Origin: Austropuccinia psidii
Lineage: Eukaryota; Basidiomycota; Pucciniomycetes; Pucciniales; Sphaerophragmiaceae
Length of the DNA: 64,000 nt
Reading direction: 5' to 3'
Assembly: GCA_023105745.1 (NCBI GenBank)
Contig: JALGQZ010000007.1
Coordinates: 946,592-1,010,591 of the forward strand
Part shown: positions 1-10,535 of the stretch, piece after piece
Numbering within the stretch: position 1 is the first letter of the stretch
How the letters are laid out: every line of letters starts with the position of its first letter
The notes under the pieces: generated by a model
What the model was told of the DNA's origin: nothing
What the model saw: only the letters and a program-made list of their open reading frames with translations
Databases searched by the model: none
Program-made: the position numbers and the translations under genes

Positions 1-722
1 GTTATTTCTTTCCTCAATTTCTGGTTCTGATGGAAATTCTGACCACCATAGGTCTTCATCAATGAATATATATCCATCTCCAACCCATTTCAGTCTTCCA
101 GTTTGATATGTTGATCCATTTAATCCAAGGTACCACTGGGCCCAAATTTTATTGAAGTAAAGTCCTCTTCTTGGTAGTGTGGCCATTTCAAATATTTCAT
201 CCCAAAATCTGATTTCAAGGTTACCTTTAATTCCCTCTTCAGTTAATAATTCTAGGAATTGAACATTGTTCAAGTTTGCTCCTGGAAGGTGACATAAGTA
301 TTTATCTTCACAGAAACTTTCTTGAGCTTCATCCCCATAAATATCTTCAAAAGTGATATATGGCAGGTAAATGTAATTGTATTCATTTTCTAAGATGGAT
401 TCTGTTTCATCCTCTTCATTGGGAGGTTGCTGGATAAATTCAGGGTTTTCCAGTTGCCATTCATAAGGTTCTTCTTGGTTGTTCAATGGTCTGTCCAAGA
501 AGTTGATATGGTATGTGTCTTCTAAATTTTTGTCTCTTTCTTCCATAATTATGAGGTCTTCTTCAATTTCATTTATAATTTCTTCATCTGAGAGCTCATG
601 ATGCTCACTAAATCTGACTTTCTTCCTTTTGGGTTTAGTTTTGAAAGGGTTTCCATTTATTTTCTCATTTCCATCTTTTAAAATCTGGAATGTTTCTTCC
701 TTCTTGTTAATTGGCTTGTAAA
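1..722 (-). CDS. R1 Gypsy polyprotein, part after the protease (runs off the left edge)
   Basis: Reading the minus strand from 722 to 1 gives one open frame without stops. It starts near YKPINKKEETF and ends near WSEFPSEPEIEER at the window edge. It lies one frame off the upstream protease ORF, which stops at 723, so either a frameshift mutation or a translational frameshift separates them. The text is acidic and rich in E, D and N (for example KKVRFSEHHELSDEEIINE) and holds no reverse transcriptase motif. It is probably the linker between protease and reverse transcriptase, with RT lying left of the window. No function beyond its position in a retroelement polyprotein can be given. Confidence 0.6.
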
Positions 723-1948
723 TTATATTGGTAATTCATCTTCAGAGGTTGAGTCTTCAAGTTGTCTTTTGAGGTTGTTTGGCCATTGGGTCTTTTGTAA
801 ATCTTGACCAAATTCATCACTTTTTGGAGATATGGATAACTCTTGGGTCTTCTGGGTTAAATTGATTATGGTATTGTCTCTTTTTGCATTTTGAAACTTC
901 TTTCCTGGGTTATTTCTGACCAATGTTGCCATATTGCATAAATCCATCCTTCTAGGTGGTCCAGTTTGCCATCCAAGTGCTTGAGGTTTGCATATTGGCA
1001 TGCATAATCTTCTTCCATCAGGTTCTTGATAGCTTAGTATTTCACCTTGTTTATGGGAGAATTCTAGTCTGATATTGTTGTCTGCCAAGAAAGGTCTTCC
1101 AAGTACTATATGGACAGATCCTTGGGCAATAAAAAAGTGGATTTGAGTTTCTTCACCTGAAGCCAAGATGATTGGAGTAAATTCTGAAAGTGCAACCAAT
1201 GAAGTAGTATGGCCTCCAATTCCCCTCAGGTTCATGTTAAGATTTCTTGTTGTGAGTGAGGCTTTGATTGCTATTTCTTCTGGTATAATGTTGAGTTCTG
1301 CCCCAGTGTCCACTAATGCTCTGATAGGATATTCTTCCTTTCCAATGAAGATTTCCATAAATCCCAAAGGACAAGCATAATGAATCTTGGGCTTTGGTAT
1401 TTCTTCGAATCCAAATGTTAATAGTCTTTCTTGAAGATCCATTGAGTTGAGTGATTTAATCTTTTCCTTGTCTTTTTCTGATAATTCTTGTAATTTATGA
1501 ACAAAATTTGGTGACATCCTCAAGATTTCTTCAATGGTAAGGTTGATTTTTTGTTGCATAATTTTCTTAATAATTTTATCAATTTCCAATTTAGTTTCAA
1601 CTTGTTTCTTTTGAGGCTTGCTGACTTTCTTTTCTTGTTTGGGAATTTCATCTTCTTCATTCTTATTGGAAATATTTTCAATTTCCTCCTCAGGTTGGTC
1701 TGGTTTTGGATTATTTGCATTTTGAAATTTGGTGGGGATTATCACTCTTTCTTCTTCCTTTTCTTCTTCAATATAAGTTCCTGGAATAGCTGCTTTCTTC
1801 TTTGGCTCTTCATTTTGGGATTGTCTTTCCAACCTTTGTTTGGTCTGCCTTAATCCAATGTGTGATTCAAATGGGTCATTGGCTGAGGAAATAGTAGGTG
1901 GTTTCCAATTTGACCAATCTTCAACATGTGCAATTGAGGTTGATTTAT
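723..1948 (-). CDS. R1 Gypsy gag-pol, aspartic protease part, cut by the R2 insertion
   Basis: This is the 3' continuation of the gag frame at 12037-13733, separated from it by the 10-kb R2 insertion. The open frame runs on to 2027, but the bases above 1948 are R2 LTR, so the first residues of that ORF are spurious. A lysine/glutamate-rich linker leads to a retropepsin-like domain: VDTGAELNIIP carries the catalytic D-T-G and HIVLGRPFL is the matching C-terminal strand motif. The family cleaves the gag-pol polyprotein inside virus-like particles. The split makes this copy inactive. The frame ends with TAA at 723-725. Confidence 0.75.
1944..1948. repeat. Target site duplication of R2, left copy (TTTAT)
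   Basis: The five bases TTTAT directly before the left R2 LTR recur directly after the right LTR at 12037-12041. A 5-bp duplication is the usual product of Ty3/Gypsy integrases and fixes both element ends. Confidence 0.93.
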
Positions 1949-2930
1949 TGTCAGCCTGTGACTCAAAACAGAGCACTAGCATGACATCCAACATACCATA
2001 AATAATGGTATGACAAGTATTGAACAAACATAGTCAATACAGGTAATAATTAAGAGAAAACAATCCTCTTACATTAAACACCAACCTTATCCAAACAGAA
2101 TAAGGAAACCTAGAGGAAAATAAATAAGTCAAAACCCTTATTTTCACCTCTCATATAACTTATGCATATTTAAGTTATCCTATACCAAAATGGTATTTTT
2201 CTTAAAGCTCACATAAAGAGCTACACAATGATATCATCCATGTTGTTGTAACACCACTACAACTGGAGATACCATATAACCTCATTTTCAAAACCAAGTC
2301 CCCCTGAAAGTCAAAGAGGGCTTGTACAAAACTGTACAAAAGTATAACCAAATTAAAGATCTCAACAAGAGCTTTAATTTGAGATACCTTAGACCTCTGT
2401 ATCTCTTAAATTGACTGAGGGATCTTGGTTCAAAGGCTTAATAACCAAAATACAGATATTCTGAAAATAAGAAAATAAACAAACCCCTGTATCTTTGGCA
2501 TACACTCATACAACTGTACAGTGTCATATACCAAACTGTAGGGCTCATCAAGCCCTAAAAAACTGTATCATCAGAATACAGATATCTTCCAAACTGAAGA
2601 AGATATCTGGTATGGAAGTTTTTGAAGCCTCATACTGATGTACAAAAATACATCCAAAAGCTTAAAACCCTTATAACTTTTGCTATATTGAAGAAGGGTA
2701 AACATGAAGCATACCAAATTGAAGAGCTCATTAAGCCCTTCAATTCTGTGCCCTTAGTTTCTTGATATCTCAAAAACTGACCAAGATATCTTGGTTGGAA
2801 GAATTTTGGCCAATACTGGCCTGCACCAAACCTGTACCAACCAGTACAAGTCTTAATACTCAAAATAATGGTTGTTCAAAGCTTAAACCCGCCCAGAATG
2901 ACTAGTATTGGTCATACAAACACCAGAACA

Positions 2931-3098
2931 ACGTCATCCAAGTGCTGACGTGGCAGGTGAAAAGTTTTTTCATCCTGTATTGATCCAGAATGATCATTTG
3001 TGGTCCCAAAACCACAATTCTGCCTCTACTGACGTCAGAATTGAGGATCCAGAACCACAGACTGGCCAATGGAGTGAAAATTTTCACTCCTCTGACGT
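2931..3098 (+). promoter_or_regulatory. Cluster of CRE/bZIP-like sites in R2 U3
   Basis: Four TGACGT-type sites sit within 170 bp upstream of the TATA box: ACGTCA at 2931-2936, TGACGTGG at 2946, the full palindrome TGACGTCA at 3030-3037 and TGACGTGT at 3093. In fungi ATF/CREB-type bZIP factors bind such sites, often in stress responses. Most CG dinucleotides of this otherwise CpG-poor U3 lie in these sites, which argues they are kept. The same cluster occurs at 11518-11685 in the 3' LTR. Binding is inferred from the motif only. Confidence 0.5.
3071..3090. promoter_or_regulatory. Perfect 20-bp palindrome in R2 U3
   Basis: GGAGTGAAAATTTTCACTCC equals its own reverse complement and lies about 45 bp before the TATA box, beside a TGACGT site. 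It could bind a dimeric regulator. An identical copy is at 11658-11677. Confidence 0.55.
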
Positions 3099-3133
3099 GT
3101 GAAGAGTAAATAACTCTTGACAGTCTTGAAAGA

Positions 3134-3142
3134 TATAAAAAG
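3134..3142 (+). promoter_or_regulatory. TATA box of the R2 5' LTR
   Basis: TATAAAAAG follows the regulatory cluster at normal core-promoter spacing, which puts the transcription start near 3160. The copy in the 3' LTR is at 11721-11729. Confidence 0.65.
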
Positions 3143-3452
3143 AAGGGTTTTTGCCTTCAAAAATCCTCATCTTATCTTTTTATTATATATTCTTACGTGA
3201 CAAGACTGTTATCCATCAGTAGTGTCCTTAGAATACTTAAAGATATAATTAAATATAATTATTGTAGTGTCTCTTTACAGTCAAAGATATTAGAACATTG
3301 CAACCCAGGTCCTCAATAGACTCATCACCACTGTTACCACGTAGCAGTAGGACCTGAAGAATTATTTTATTACTTATTTTGACGTGTCACAGTCATAGTA
3401 CTAGCCTGTATTTACTGTTTTTAAGCTTCTACATAGACTCACCCTGACAATT

Positions 3453-3468
3453 TGGGGGCCTGGCCGTG
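3453..3468 (+). other. R2 primer-binding-like site
   Basis: TGGGGGCCTGGCCGTG begins three bases after the LTR end, the standard position for a tRNA primer site, and starts with TGG, complementary to a tRNA CCA end. Closely similar sequence sits at the same place in R3, R4 and R5. I could not identify the tRNA. Confidence 0.6.
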
Positions 3469-4276
3469 GTTATTCAACCTTATTGGACGTATTTTGAACT
3501 GAATTAGGCGTAAAATTCAGCTATTTAAAAGGTATTTCACTACAAGTGAGTAAAATTTTTATTTTATTATCATTTTTTTTTATACAATTCTTTTTTTTAC
3601 TCCAAAAATATATATTATAAAATATTTTTGTTGAGAATAAGAGTACATATCCTCTTTATTTTTTTTTATTGCAATAAATTCCACGAAATTTCATAATAAT
3701 ACATCTGTATTATTTAAATTTCAATATAAATAATAATATACAAACAGTATATTATTTATTTTACTATTATTTTTCACCAAAGTGCGTGAAAATTAATATA
3801 TAAACATTTATTAATTAATAATTAATAAATATAAAATAATAAAATAATTTTTTATTATTTTACAAGGAATATTTTAATTAAATATTTCCTTTAAAAAAAG
3901 ATATCACTCAAATTGACGTGAAAACTTGTAATTACTTGATATTTAACTAATATCAAAGTCTTATAATAAATATTATTTATAATATTCATAATAAAAAATC
4001 AAATTTATTATAATTTAATAAATTTGACGTGTTTACACAAAAACACAATAATATCCAAGTGAATCATTCACAAAACACTTGGATATTACAGTTTTTTCAC
4101 CTATAAAACATAAGTGAAAAACTCAAAACTGTTATTTTTCAAACAAAAAACATATAAAAACAATAAAAAACATAAAAACACTTAAAAATTTCGAAAAATA
4201 ACAGTAGAATTGAATATAATCATTTTGTTTTATCATAAAATACTGATATACAATCTGAAATATCTTTTCTGAATAG
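3469..4276 (+). other. R2 AT-rich leader with predicted intron 1
   Basis: This stretch codes for nothing. It holds a consensus 5' splice site (CAA|GTGAGT, intron from 3546) and ends in a 3' splice site (CTGAATAG|TG, intron end 4276), giving a 731-nt intron. There is no ATG anywhere in the leader despite its AT-rich composition, which suggests selection for ribosome scanning to the gag-pol start at 4650. Confidence 0.6.
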
Positions 4277-5364
4277 TGGAAAAGGACTACATTCCATTAG
4301 AAACCCAGTCACAAGGAAACCCATCTGTGACAGCCTCAGAAGACAGAGAGGCGCTGCCAAACACCAAGGGCAAGCAGAAAAGACACAGTGAAGTGACAAT
4401 CAACTCAAAAGATTGGACACCAATAGCTGTGCCAAGGGCCAAAAAACCCAGAAAAGCTCCAACAAAACCAGTTGGATCACCAAAACAAGTTGAGAAACAG
4501 AAAATAACTGTTATCAACCCAGTTGTAAACTCCAAAGGCAAATTGCCAAAGAGTATAGATCATAAATTTGTACAAGGGCCTGCCAAAGGTAAATAAACCT
4601 TGAAAAATACAACATTTTTTATTGTCTGTCATTTTTTAACATTGTTAACATGACACCTCCACTTCTTAGAGATCTTGGATTCCCAAGAAATCAACCAGAA
4701 CACTGGCCAAGCAGACACAGAGGAAGAAGAAATGCAGCAGATGACCAGCAAAGGACTTACCATCAGGGAACTCCTACCCAAAGTCTTGTTCCAAATCAAA
4801 TTCAACCCAGGAGTCCAACCAGGAGATTGGACAGATGCAGAACAGGTCCTCCAAATACACAAACTCCTGAGAGACCTATTCACATGGAGCATGGACAACA
4901 AAATGTTCACCATGGCAGCATCATGGGCAGAAGTGGGGATAACAACCCAGAAGATCTGTCTCAAGCAAATGGCTTGGATGGAACTTATGACAGAAATGCA
5001 AGGTTGGAATCCCAACAAGAATTTCAAACTCTTAGAAGAAAGAGCAACCAGAATCAAAGAGAACCAGGCAGCCATACAAGCCATAGAGAGATCTTGGCAC
5101 AAGGAAGAGCCCAGTCAGATTCAGGCACCCCCAGAAATGGAAGAAGAAGCCCCATCTTCCCCACAACCATCCAGCAGTTCCAGGCCTTACAAGCCAAAGG
5201 AAACTTCATCCAAAGCTCCCCCACCATTCCAGGTAGTTTCCAACAGGAGAAAAGGAGCCCAAGGGAAAAACAAAACTTCTTTCAACCAGAGGAAGAAAGA
5301 AGCAGACCCATTGATGAAAAAGCTGATGGACTTAGTCCAAGAAGTACACAAAAACAAGAAATAG
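3545..5364 (+). CDS. R2 spliced accessory protein overlapping gag (predicted, 335 aa)
   Basis: I predict exons ending at 3545, then 4277-4588 and 4670-5364. The start codon is formed by splicing: the A at 3545 joins TG at 4277. Exon 1 (about 104 codons, lysine-rich, [11 protein letters not shown] near its end) leaves one base at the AG|GTAAAT donor. The acceptor CTTCTTAG at 4669 restores the frame, which runs to TAG at 5362-5364. Most of the second exon is read in +1 relative to gag-pol. The product is basic at both ends, with a glutamate/serine/proline-rich middle and a short helical tail ([19 protein letters not shown]). R4, R3 and R8 have counterparts with the same exon phases. Function unknown; a particle or regulatory protein is possible. 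Splicing is not proven here. Confidence 0.6.
4589..4669 (+). other. R2 predicted intron 2, containing the gag-pol start codon
   Basis: This 81-nt segment runs from AAAG|GTAAAT to CTTCTTAG. The ATG of gag-pol (4650-4652) lies inside it, so splicing removes that start and retention exposes it as the first ATG after the promoter. Confidence 0.55.
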
Positions 5365-8300
5365 TTGTACCTACAAATAGTTTTTCTAGTTCTGACTCAA
5401 TAGACCCAGAATTAATAACTGAAACTACAATGCACACTCATGAGTTTGAAAACAAATTCACATGGACCAAATTGGCCCAATTCATGGAGTGGACACATGA
5501 AACCTCAGAAAAAATGAGGACAGAAGTGGAAACATTGAAAGAAGAAAATGCTTTCCAAGCAACAGTCATAAAAGACTTGAATTCAAATCTGGCCAAAATT
5601 TGGACAGAATTTGAAAAAACCAACAGACAGTTGAATTCAATTCTAGAAGAACAACAAACTGTGAGGAGGGATCTGAGGAATATCCAGCAGCAGCAGGATA
5701 ACCTTGACAAAGAAATTGATTACCTCTATGACAGGGAAGACAATCAATACCCTCCAACACAAGGTCACCCTACTACCTCTACAAAATTAAAAGAAGAGGA
5801 CAAAGACTATGACCAGGAACCTGAATATCAGATTCCAAAGTTAAGATCAGAGTCAGTGTACCAAGATGGGGAAAATCTCAACTATTCAGAGAAACAGGCA
5901 CTGAAACAGTTACCAGAAGTAACAAACTGGCCAAAGTTCTCAGGAATAGGGGAATATGACCATATGGAGATCATTGACTATATTGATGGACTCTTTGTTG
6001 ATGTCCCAAAGATACCAGACTACTGGATCACAACAAGACTCAACACAGCATTCAGAGGCCATGCAAACATATGGTATACTGAAATGAAAGAAATACATGG
6101 CAGGAAAAGCTGGCCATGGTGGAGGAACCAGATTATACAAAAGTATAGCAATGGTAGCTGGATCTGGCAAAAAACCATGTCCTTTGAAAGTGATAGATAC
6201 TCCACAGAAAAAGACCCTTATGAATGGTGCCTCAAACAAACAAAGAGGCTAAAAGCTATTGATCCCAATATGACAATAGAAATGAGAAACCATAAACTCC
6301 TGACAAAATTGCCAGGAGATCTAGAACATGCAGTCAAATGCAGATGCAACAACATCAGCAGCATTGATGACATAGCAAATGTTATACAAGATGTGAGAAA
6401 AAAGACCTCCATAGGAAGGTACACATCTTTCAAACCAAACTTCAAAGACAAGAGGTCTGAAGTTAAAGAGACAAACAAAGAAAAAGGGAAAGAAACCCCA
6501 AAAAAGAAATATGTGTGCCACAACTGTGGTTCACCAGACCATTATGCTAACAATTGCACAAAACCAAAAAAGAAAATATATGCAATTGATGAAGAATCAG
6601 AAGAAGAACAAACAGGTGAAAAATCTGATTCTGACAGCATGGGAAATGGTATGAGAGCAAAATCACAAAGTGAACCTGATACCATAGAAGAATACATAGT
6701 GGAATGCAATGAAGAAAGTTCACTTGATATACAAGACATTGAATTGGATTCAGGCATACCACAAATAACAACAGACAAAGAGCTCTGTAAGCACACACAG
6801 AATGCACAAACACTCCTGGTAACCCCCAATAAAGGGATGGGATTCATTCATGGAACACCTACAAAATTGACAGTTTATATTGAGAACTGTAAACACCCAA
6901 TGATCATTGACACAGGAGCAAGTTGCTCCATAGTGGCAAAAGAATACTTGGAACAACATTTCCCCAAATGGGAAGATGATATAATCCCAACAAAAGCCAG
7001 AAACTTCAAAAGTGCATCAGGCAAAATGCACTCACTAGGGACAATAATCAAAGAGATAATTATCCCACACCAAAAAGGAAATATCAGACTGGAACCTGAA
7101 TTTGTAGTTCTAGAAAATGCACATGTACAAGGATTCTTACTAGGTACAGAGTACCAAAGAATGTATGGTATGGATATTTGCAATAGTAAAAACAGATATC
7201 TTACCATAGGTACAAACAAAGATAAAAAATTTTCCTTTGACATTAATCATATAACAAATGATAACACCTTGAAAGAACTAGTGGAAGAATTCAAAGAGGC
7301 CCAATATGGCACTCAACTCACCAGTAAAATGAAACTCAACTTACTGAAAGTATTGAGAAAGCATAGAGGAGCTTTTGCAATAGGAGATGAACCACTAGGA
7401 AAAATCAAAGGACATGATATAGAATTATATCTGGATGTAGAAAGACCATATCCACCTATGCTTAGGAGACCACCATACCCAGCCAGCATGGAAACTAGGA
7501 AAGAAATTGAGAAACACATCAATGAACTCCTAGAAATGGGGGTAATAAGAAAGATAGGACATAATGAGATAGTAGAGGTCACTACACCAGTCCTTATAAC
7601 ATGGCATGATGGTAAATCCAGACTATGTGGTGACTTCAGGGCTTTGAATAATTACACCAAAGCAGATAGGTACCCCATCCCAAGGATACCACATGCACTA
7701 GATAAACTAGCAAAAGCCAAGTTCATTACAAAAATGGACTGCATGAAAGGTTTTCACCAGAATGGGGTAAAACCAGATTCCATCAAATTGCTAAGAATTA
7801 TATGCCATATGGGCATATATGAATATACCAGAATGCCATTTGGCATTAAGAATGCACCAGCCCATTTTCAGAGGATGATGGATACCATATTTCAAGATGA
7901 AATAATGGAAGGGTCGATGGTAGTGTACATTGATGATATCATCATATACTCAGAAACATGGGAAGACCATGTGAAGAAAATTGATAAAGTATTGGGAAAA
8001 TGCACACCAATCAATATGAAGATATCTCTTAAGAAATGTAACTTTGGACAGCAAGAACTGCTAGCCCTAGGACACAAAGTTTCAGGTTTAAGTCTAGCTA
8101 TAGACCAAAACAAAGTTGCTGCAGTACTAAAGAAACCAGTACCAAAGAACATCAAAGAAATGCAATCTTTTTTGGGCTTTGCTAGCTACTACAGAAGCCA
8201 CATAAAGAACTTTGCACACATCACTAGTAGCCTATACAAACTGTGCTCAAAAGATGTGGTCTTTGAAATTACCAAGGAAAGAAGGGATGCATTTGAAAAG

Positions 8301-10511
8301 ATCAAACATGAACTGACCAATGCCCCTGTCCTAATGATGCCTGATTTTGAACTACCATTCAAACTATACATAGATGCAGCATGTAGCCAAGGGCTAGGAG
8401 CAGCACTACACCAGAGGCAACTAGTAGATGGCATACCCAAAGAAGGAGTAATTTGCTATATCTCAAGACAACTGAAAGACTCAGAAGCCAGATATGGAGC
8501 TACTCAGACAGAATGTCTATGCTTGGTATGGGCATTAGAAAAACTCCATTACTACTTAGAAGGAGCAGTATTTGAAGTTTTTACTGACTGCACAGCCCTC
8601 AAGTCACTGTTGAACATGAAAACAACAAACAGACACATGCTTAGGTGGCAAATAGCCATACAAGAATACAGAGGGAACATGACTATCATCTATAAAGAAG
8701 GGAAAAGTCATACTAATGCAGATGGTCTCAGCAGGTGGCCACTGAAGAATGACCAAGAAAATCCAGCATATGACCCAGAAAATGGGGCCAAAATACCTAT
8801 ACAATGCATGGAGATAGACAGGAGAAAGAACTTCAAACTATCAAACTGGGCATTAGGGAATGATTCATCAAACCCAGGACAGAGCTATGGGGAGATTAAA
8901 GAGATACCCATACTGGGAATCAGCTCCTCTAATCTGAATACAGAATTCTTTAGTATAGTACAATCAGCATACAATAAACACAAACAGTGTAGTATATTGA
9001 TACAACTACTAAAACAAAAGTACAGGAGTCCTGAACTAGAGAGTCAATTGGAAGAGCCATGGCTCAAAAACTTTAAAGAAAATAGATTTTTTCTGATAGA
9101 TGACCTACTGTACCATAGGGAAAAACACACAAGTGCCCTGGTAATAATAAGTAGAGAACACATTTCCCTCATACTACAGGAATGCCATGACTGCCCATAC
9201 ATGGGACATATGAGTGAAGAAAGAACTAAAGAAAGAGTCTTTAGCACAGCTTGGTGGCCAAAGTGGGAACAAGACTTGAGTGAATACATCAACACTTGTA
9301 CCAGATGCCAAAAAGCCAACAGAAGTCATGGCAAAAGATATGGATTACTCCAGAGTATAGAGGAGCCCAAACACCCCTGGGAAATAATAAACATGGATTG
9401 GGTAACAGGCCTGGTCCCTGGAGGGAAAGACAGCTTTAATGCATGCCTAGTAGTAGTAGACAGGTATAGCAAGAGTGTCAGATGTCTCCCCTGTCACAAA
9501 GAGGACACAGCAATGGACACAGCCATATTGTTCTGGAACAATGTGATAGCTAACTGTGGAGTCCCAAGAATTATAATTAGTGACAGAGATCCTAAATTCA
9601 CATCAGAATTTTGGACTAATCTATATGAGATGCTGGGAACCAAACTAGCATTTTCCACAGCTTACCATCCACAAACAGATGGTCTAGCAGAAAGAATGAT
9701 CCAGACATTGGAAGACATCATTAGAAGGTTTTGTGCATATGGCATGGAATATAAAGACAATGAGGGATATACCCATGACTGGGTAACCCTCCTACCAGCT
9801 GTGCAATTGGCATACAACACAAGTATACACTCAGTGACAGGAAAAACCCCTGCCACATTAGAGAAAGGATGGAACCCACTACTTCCAGTAGATTACTTGA
9901 AGAAGAACCTCCTCTCAGTACATCCTACAGCCAAAGACTTTCACACAATGTGGAAGACTGCCTGCGAAAAAGCAGAGCAATGTGTGGCTGAAGCCAAATT
10001 ATATAACAAACAGAGATATGATAAAAGTCACCAAGAACCTGATTTCAAAGAAGGAGACCAAGTTCTAATCTCAACTCTTAACTTCAACAACCTAAAAGGA
10101 CCCAAGAAGATGAGAGACTCATTCATAGGACCATTCACCATTATTAAATTGATAGGAAAGAATGCAGTAGAGGTCAACCTGACCAAAGAGTTCTCTAGGA
10201 AACACCCAGTTTTCCCTGTGAGCCTGGTCAAACCTTATCACCAGACAGATGAGGAGAAATTCCCTGACAGGAAGAAGACAGTCACCCATGAAAGATTGGT
10301 AGAGGAAGATGACTCACCTGGACCAGTGAAAAAGATCATTAAAGCCAGGAAGATCAGAATCAATGGGAAAGACAACAGGCAATACCTGGTTAGATTTAAG
10401 AATCAACCAGCAGATAAAGACAAATGGTTAACTGAGAAAGAAATCCCAGATGGACAAATACACCTCAGAAGATTCAGAGCCTCCAAGAGGGCTGAAGAGT
10501 CTCATCAATGA
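4650..10511 (+). CDS. R2 gag-pol polyprotein (1953 aa, intact)
   Basis: A single uninterrupted ORF holds all Gypsy domains. Residues 1 to about 240 overlap the accessory gene. A coiled-coil-like stretch (about 265-360) and a capsid region with [22 protein letters not shown] follow, then a CCHC knuckle at 623-636. Protease has DTG at about 754. Reverse transcriptase has [13 protein letters not shown] and YIDD at 1093-1096. RNase H keeps its first Asp (YIDAAC, about 1242), TQTECLCL and VFTDC. Integrase has an HHCC finger near 1513-1553 and D, D, E near 1583, 1645 and 1681. A chromodomain-like end (about 1894-1948, [20 protein letters not shown]) may direct integration. There is no gag/pol frameshift. 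The ATG at 4650 is the first after the TATA box. Almost no CpG occurs in the gene; arginines are AGA/AGG. Confidence 0.95.
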   Translation: MTPPLLRDLGFPRNQPEHWPSRHRGRRNAADDQQRTYHQGTPTQSLVPNQIQPRSPTRRLDRCRTGPPNTQTPERPIHMEHGQQNVHHGSIMGRSGDNNPEDLSQANGLDGTYDRNARLESQQEFQTLRRKSNQNQREPGSHTSHREILAQGRAQSDSGTPRNGRRSPIFPTTIQQFQALQAKGNFIQSSPTIPGSFQQEKRSPREKQNFFQPEEERSRPIDEKADGLSPRSTQKQEIVVPTNSFSSSDSIDPELITETTMHTHEFENKFTWTKLAQFMEWTHETSEKMRTEVETLKEENAFQATVIKDLNSNLAKIWTEFEKTNRQLNSILEEQQTVRRDLRNIQQQQDNLDKEIDYLYDREDNQYPPTQGHPTTSTKLKEEDKDYDQEPEYQIPKLRSESVYQDGENLNYSEKQALKQLPEVTNWPKFSGIGEYDHMEIIDYIDGLFVDVPKIPDYWITTRLNTAFRGHANIWYTEMKEIHGRKSWPWWRNQIIQKYSNGSWIWQKTMSFESDRYSTEKDPYEWCLKQTKRLKAIDPNMTIEMRNHKLLTKLPGDLEHAVKCRCNNISSIDDIANVIQDVRKKTSIGRYTSFKPNFKDKRSEVKETNKEKGKETPKKKYVCHNCGSPDHYANNCTKPKKKIYAIDEESEEEQTGEKSDSDSMGNGMRAKSQSEPDTIEEYIVECNEESSLDIQDIELDSGIPQITTDKELCKHTQNAQTLLVTPNKGMGFIHGTPTKLTVYIENCKHPMIIDTGASCSIVAKEYLEQHFPKWEDDIIPTKARNFKSASGKMHSLGTIIKEIIIPHQKGNIRLEPEFVVLENAHVQGFLLGTEYQRMYGMDICNSKNRYLTIGTNKDKKFSFDINHITNDNTLKELVEEFKEAQYGTQLTSKMKLNLLKVLRKHRGAFAIGDEPLGKIKGHDIELYLDVERPYPPMLRRPPYPASMETRKEIEKHINELLEMGVIRKIGHNEIVEVTTPVLITWHDGKSRLCGDFRALNNYTKADRYPIPRIPHALDKLAKAKFITKMDCMKGFHQNGVKPDSIKLLRIICHMGIYEYTRMPFGIKNAPAHFQRMMDTIFQDEIMEGSMVVYIDDIIIYSETWEDHVKKIDKVLGKCTPINMKISLKKCNFGQQELLALGHKVSGLSLAIDQNKVAAVLKKPVPKNIKEMQSFLGFASYYRSHIKNFAHITSSLYKLCSKDVVFEITKERRDAFEKIKHELTNAPVLMMPDFELPFKLYIDAACSQGLGAALHQRQLVDGIPKEGVICYISRQLKDSEARYGATQTECLCLVWALEKLHYYLEGAVFEVFTDCTALKSLLNMKTTNRHMLRWQIAIQEYRGNMTIIYKEGKSHTNADGLSRWPLKNDQENPAYDPENGAKIPIQCMEIDRRKNFKLSNWALGNDSSNPGQSYGEIKEIPILGISSSNLNTEFFSIVQSAYNKHKQCSILIQLLKQKYRSPELESQLEEPWLKNFKENRFFLIDDLLYHREKHTSALVIISREHISLILQECHDCPYMGHMSEERTKERVFSTAWWPKWEQDLSEYINTCTRCQKANRSHGKRYGLLQSIEEPKHPWEIINMDWVTGLVPGGKDSFNACLVVVDRYSKSVRCLPCHKEDTAMDTAILFWNNVIANCGVPRIIISDRDPKFTSEFWTNLYEMLGTKLAFSTAYHPQTDGLAERMIQTLEDIIRRFCAYGMEYKDNEGYTHDWVTLLPAVQLAYNTSIHSVTGKTPATLEKGWNPLLPVDYLKKNLLSVHPTAKDFHTMWKTACEKAEQCVAEAKLYNKQRYDKSHQEPDFKEGDQVLISTLNFNNLKGPKKMRDSFIGPFTIIKLIGKNAVEVNLTKEFSRKHPVFPVSLVKPYHQTDEEKFPDRKKTVTHERLVEEDDSPGPVKKIIKARKIRINGKDNRQYLVRFKNQPADKDKWLTEKEIPDGQIHLRRFRASKRAEESHQ

Positions 10512-10523
10512 TGAGCCTTCTTT

Positions 10524-10535
10524 TGAGGGAGGGTA
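10524..10535 (+). other. R2 polypurine tract
   Basis: TGAGGGAGGGTA ends directly at the 3' LTR, the required place for plus-strand priming. Confidence 0.8.

Larger units (their letters stand above)
1949..3449 (+). repeat. R2 5' LTR
   Basis: The LTR starts TGTCAGCCTG and ends CACCCTGACA, with a 6-bp terminal inverted repeat TGTCAG/CTGACA. A TATA box at 3134 marks the core promoter, so U3 covers about 1949-3160. Just upstream lie four TGACG-type sites and a 20-bp palindrome. From the TATA box to the LTR end there is no ATG. ORFs inside the LTR look like chance frames. Confidence 0.93.

Noticed and set aside
1551..1853. Plus-strand ORF rich in Phe and Leu opposite R1 protease
   Set aside because: It is the antisense of a Lys/Glu-rich coding stretch; no motif, and R1 coding lies on the minus strand.
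723..2027. Full length of the R1 protease ORF up to 2027
   Set aside because: Bases 1949-2027 are the R2 LTR; the target duplication fixes the border at 1948.
3453..3468. Proline tRNA primer for R2, by likeness to TGGGGGC sites
   Set aside because: Only the first seven or eight bases fit and the motif varies among R2-R5; I left the tRNA unnamed.
5940..6847. Several minus-strand ORFs opposite R2 gag
   Set aside because: Antisense shadows of the intact gag-pol frame; low-complexity, no start context or domain.
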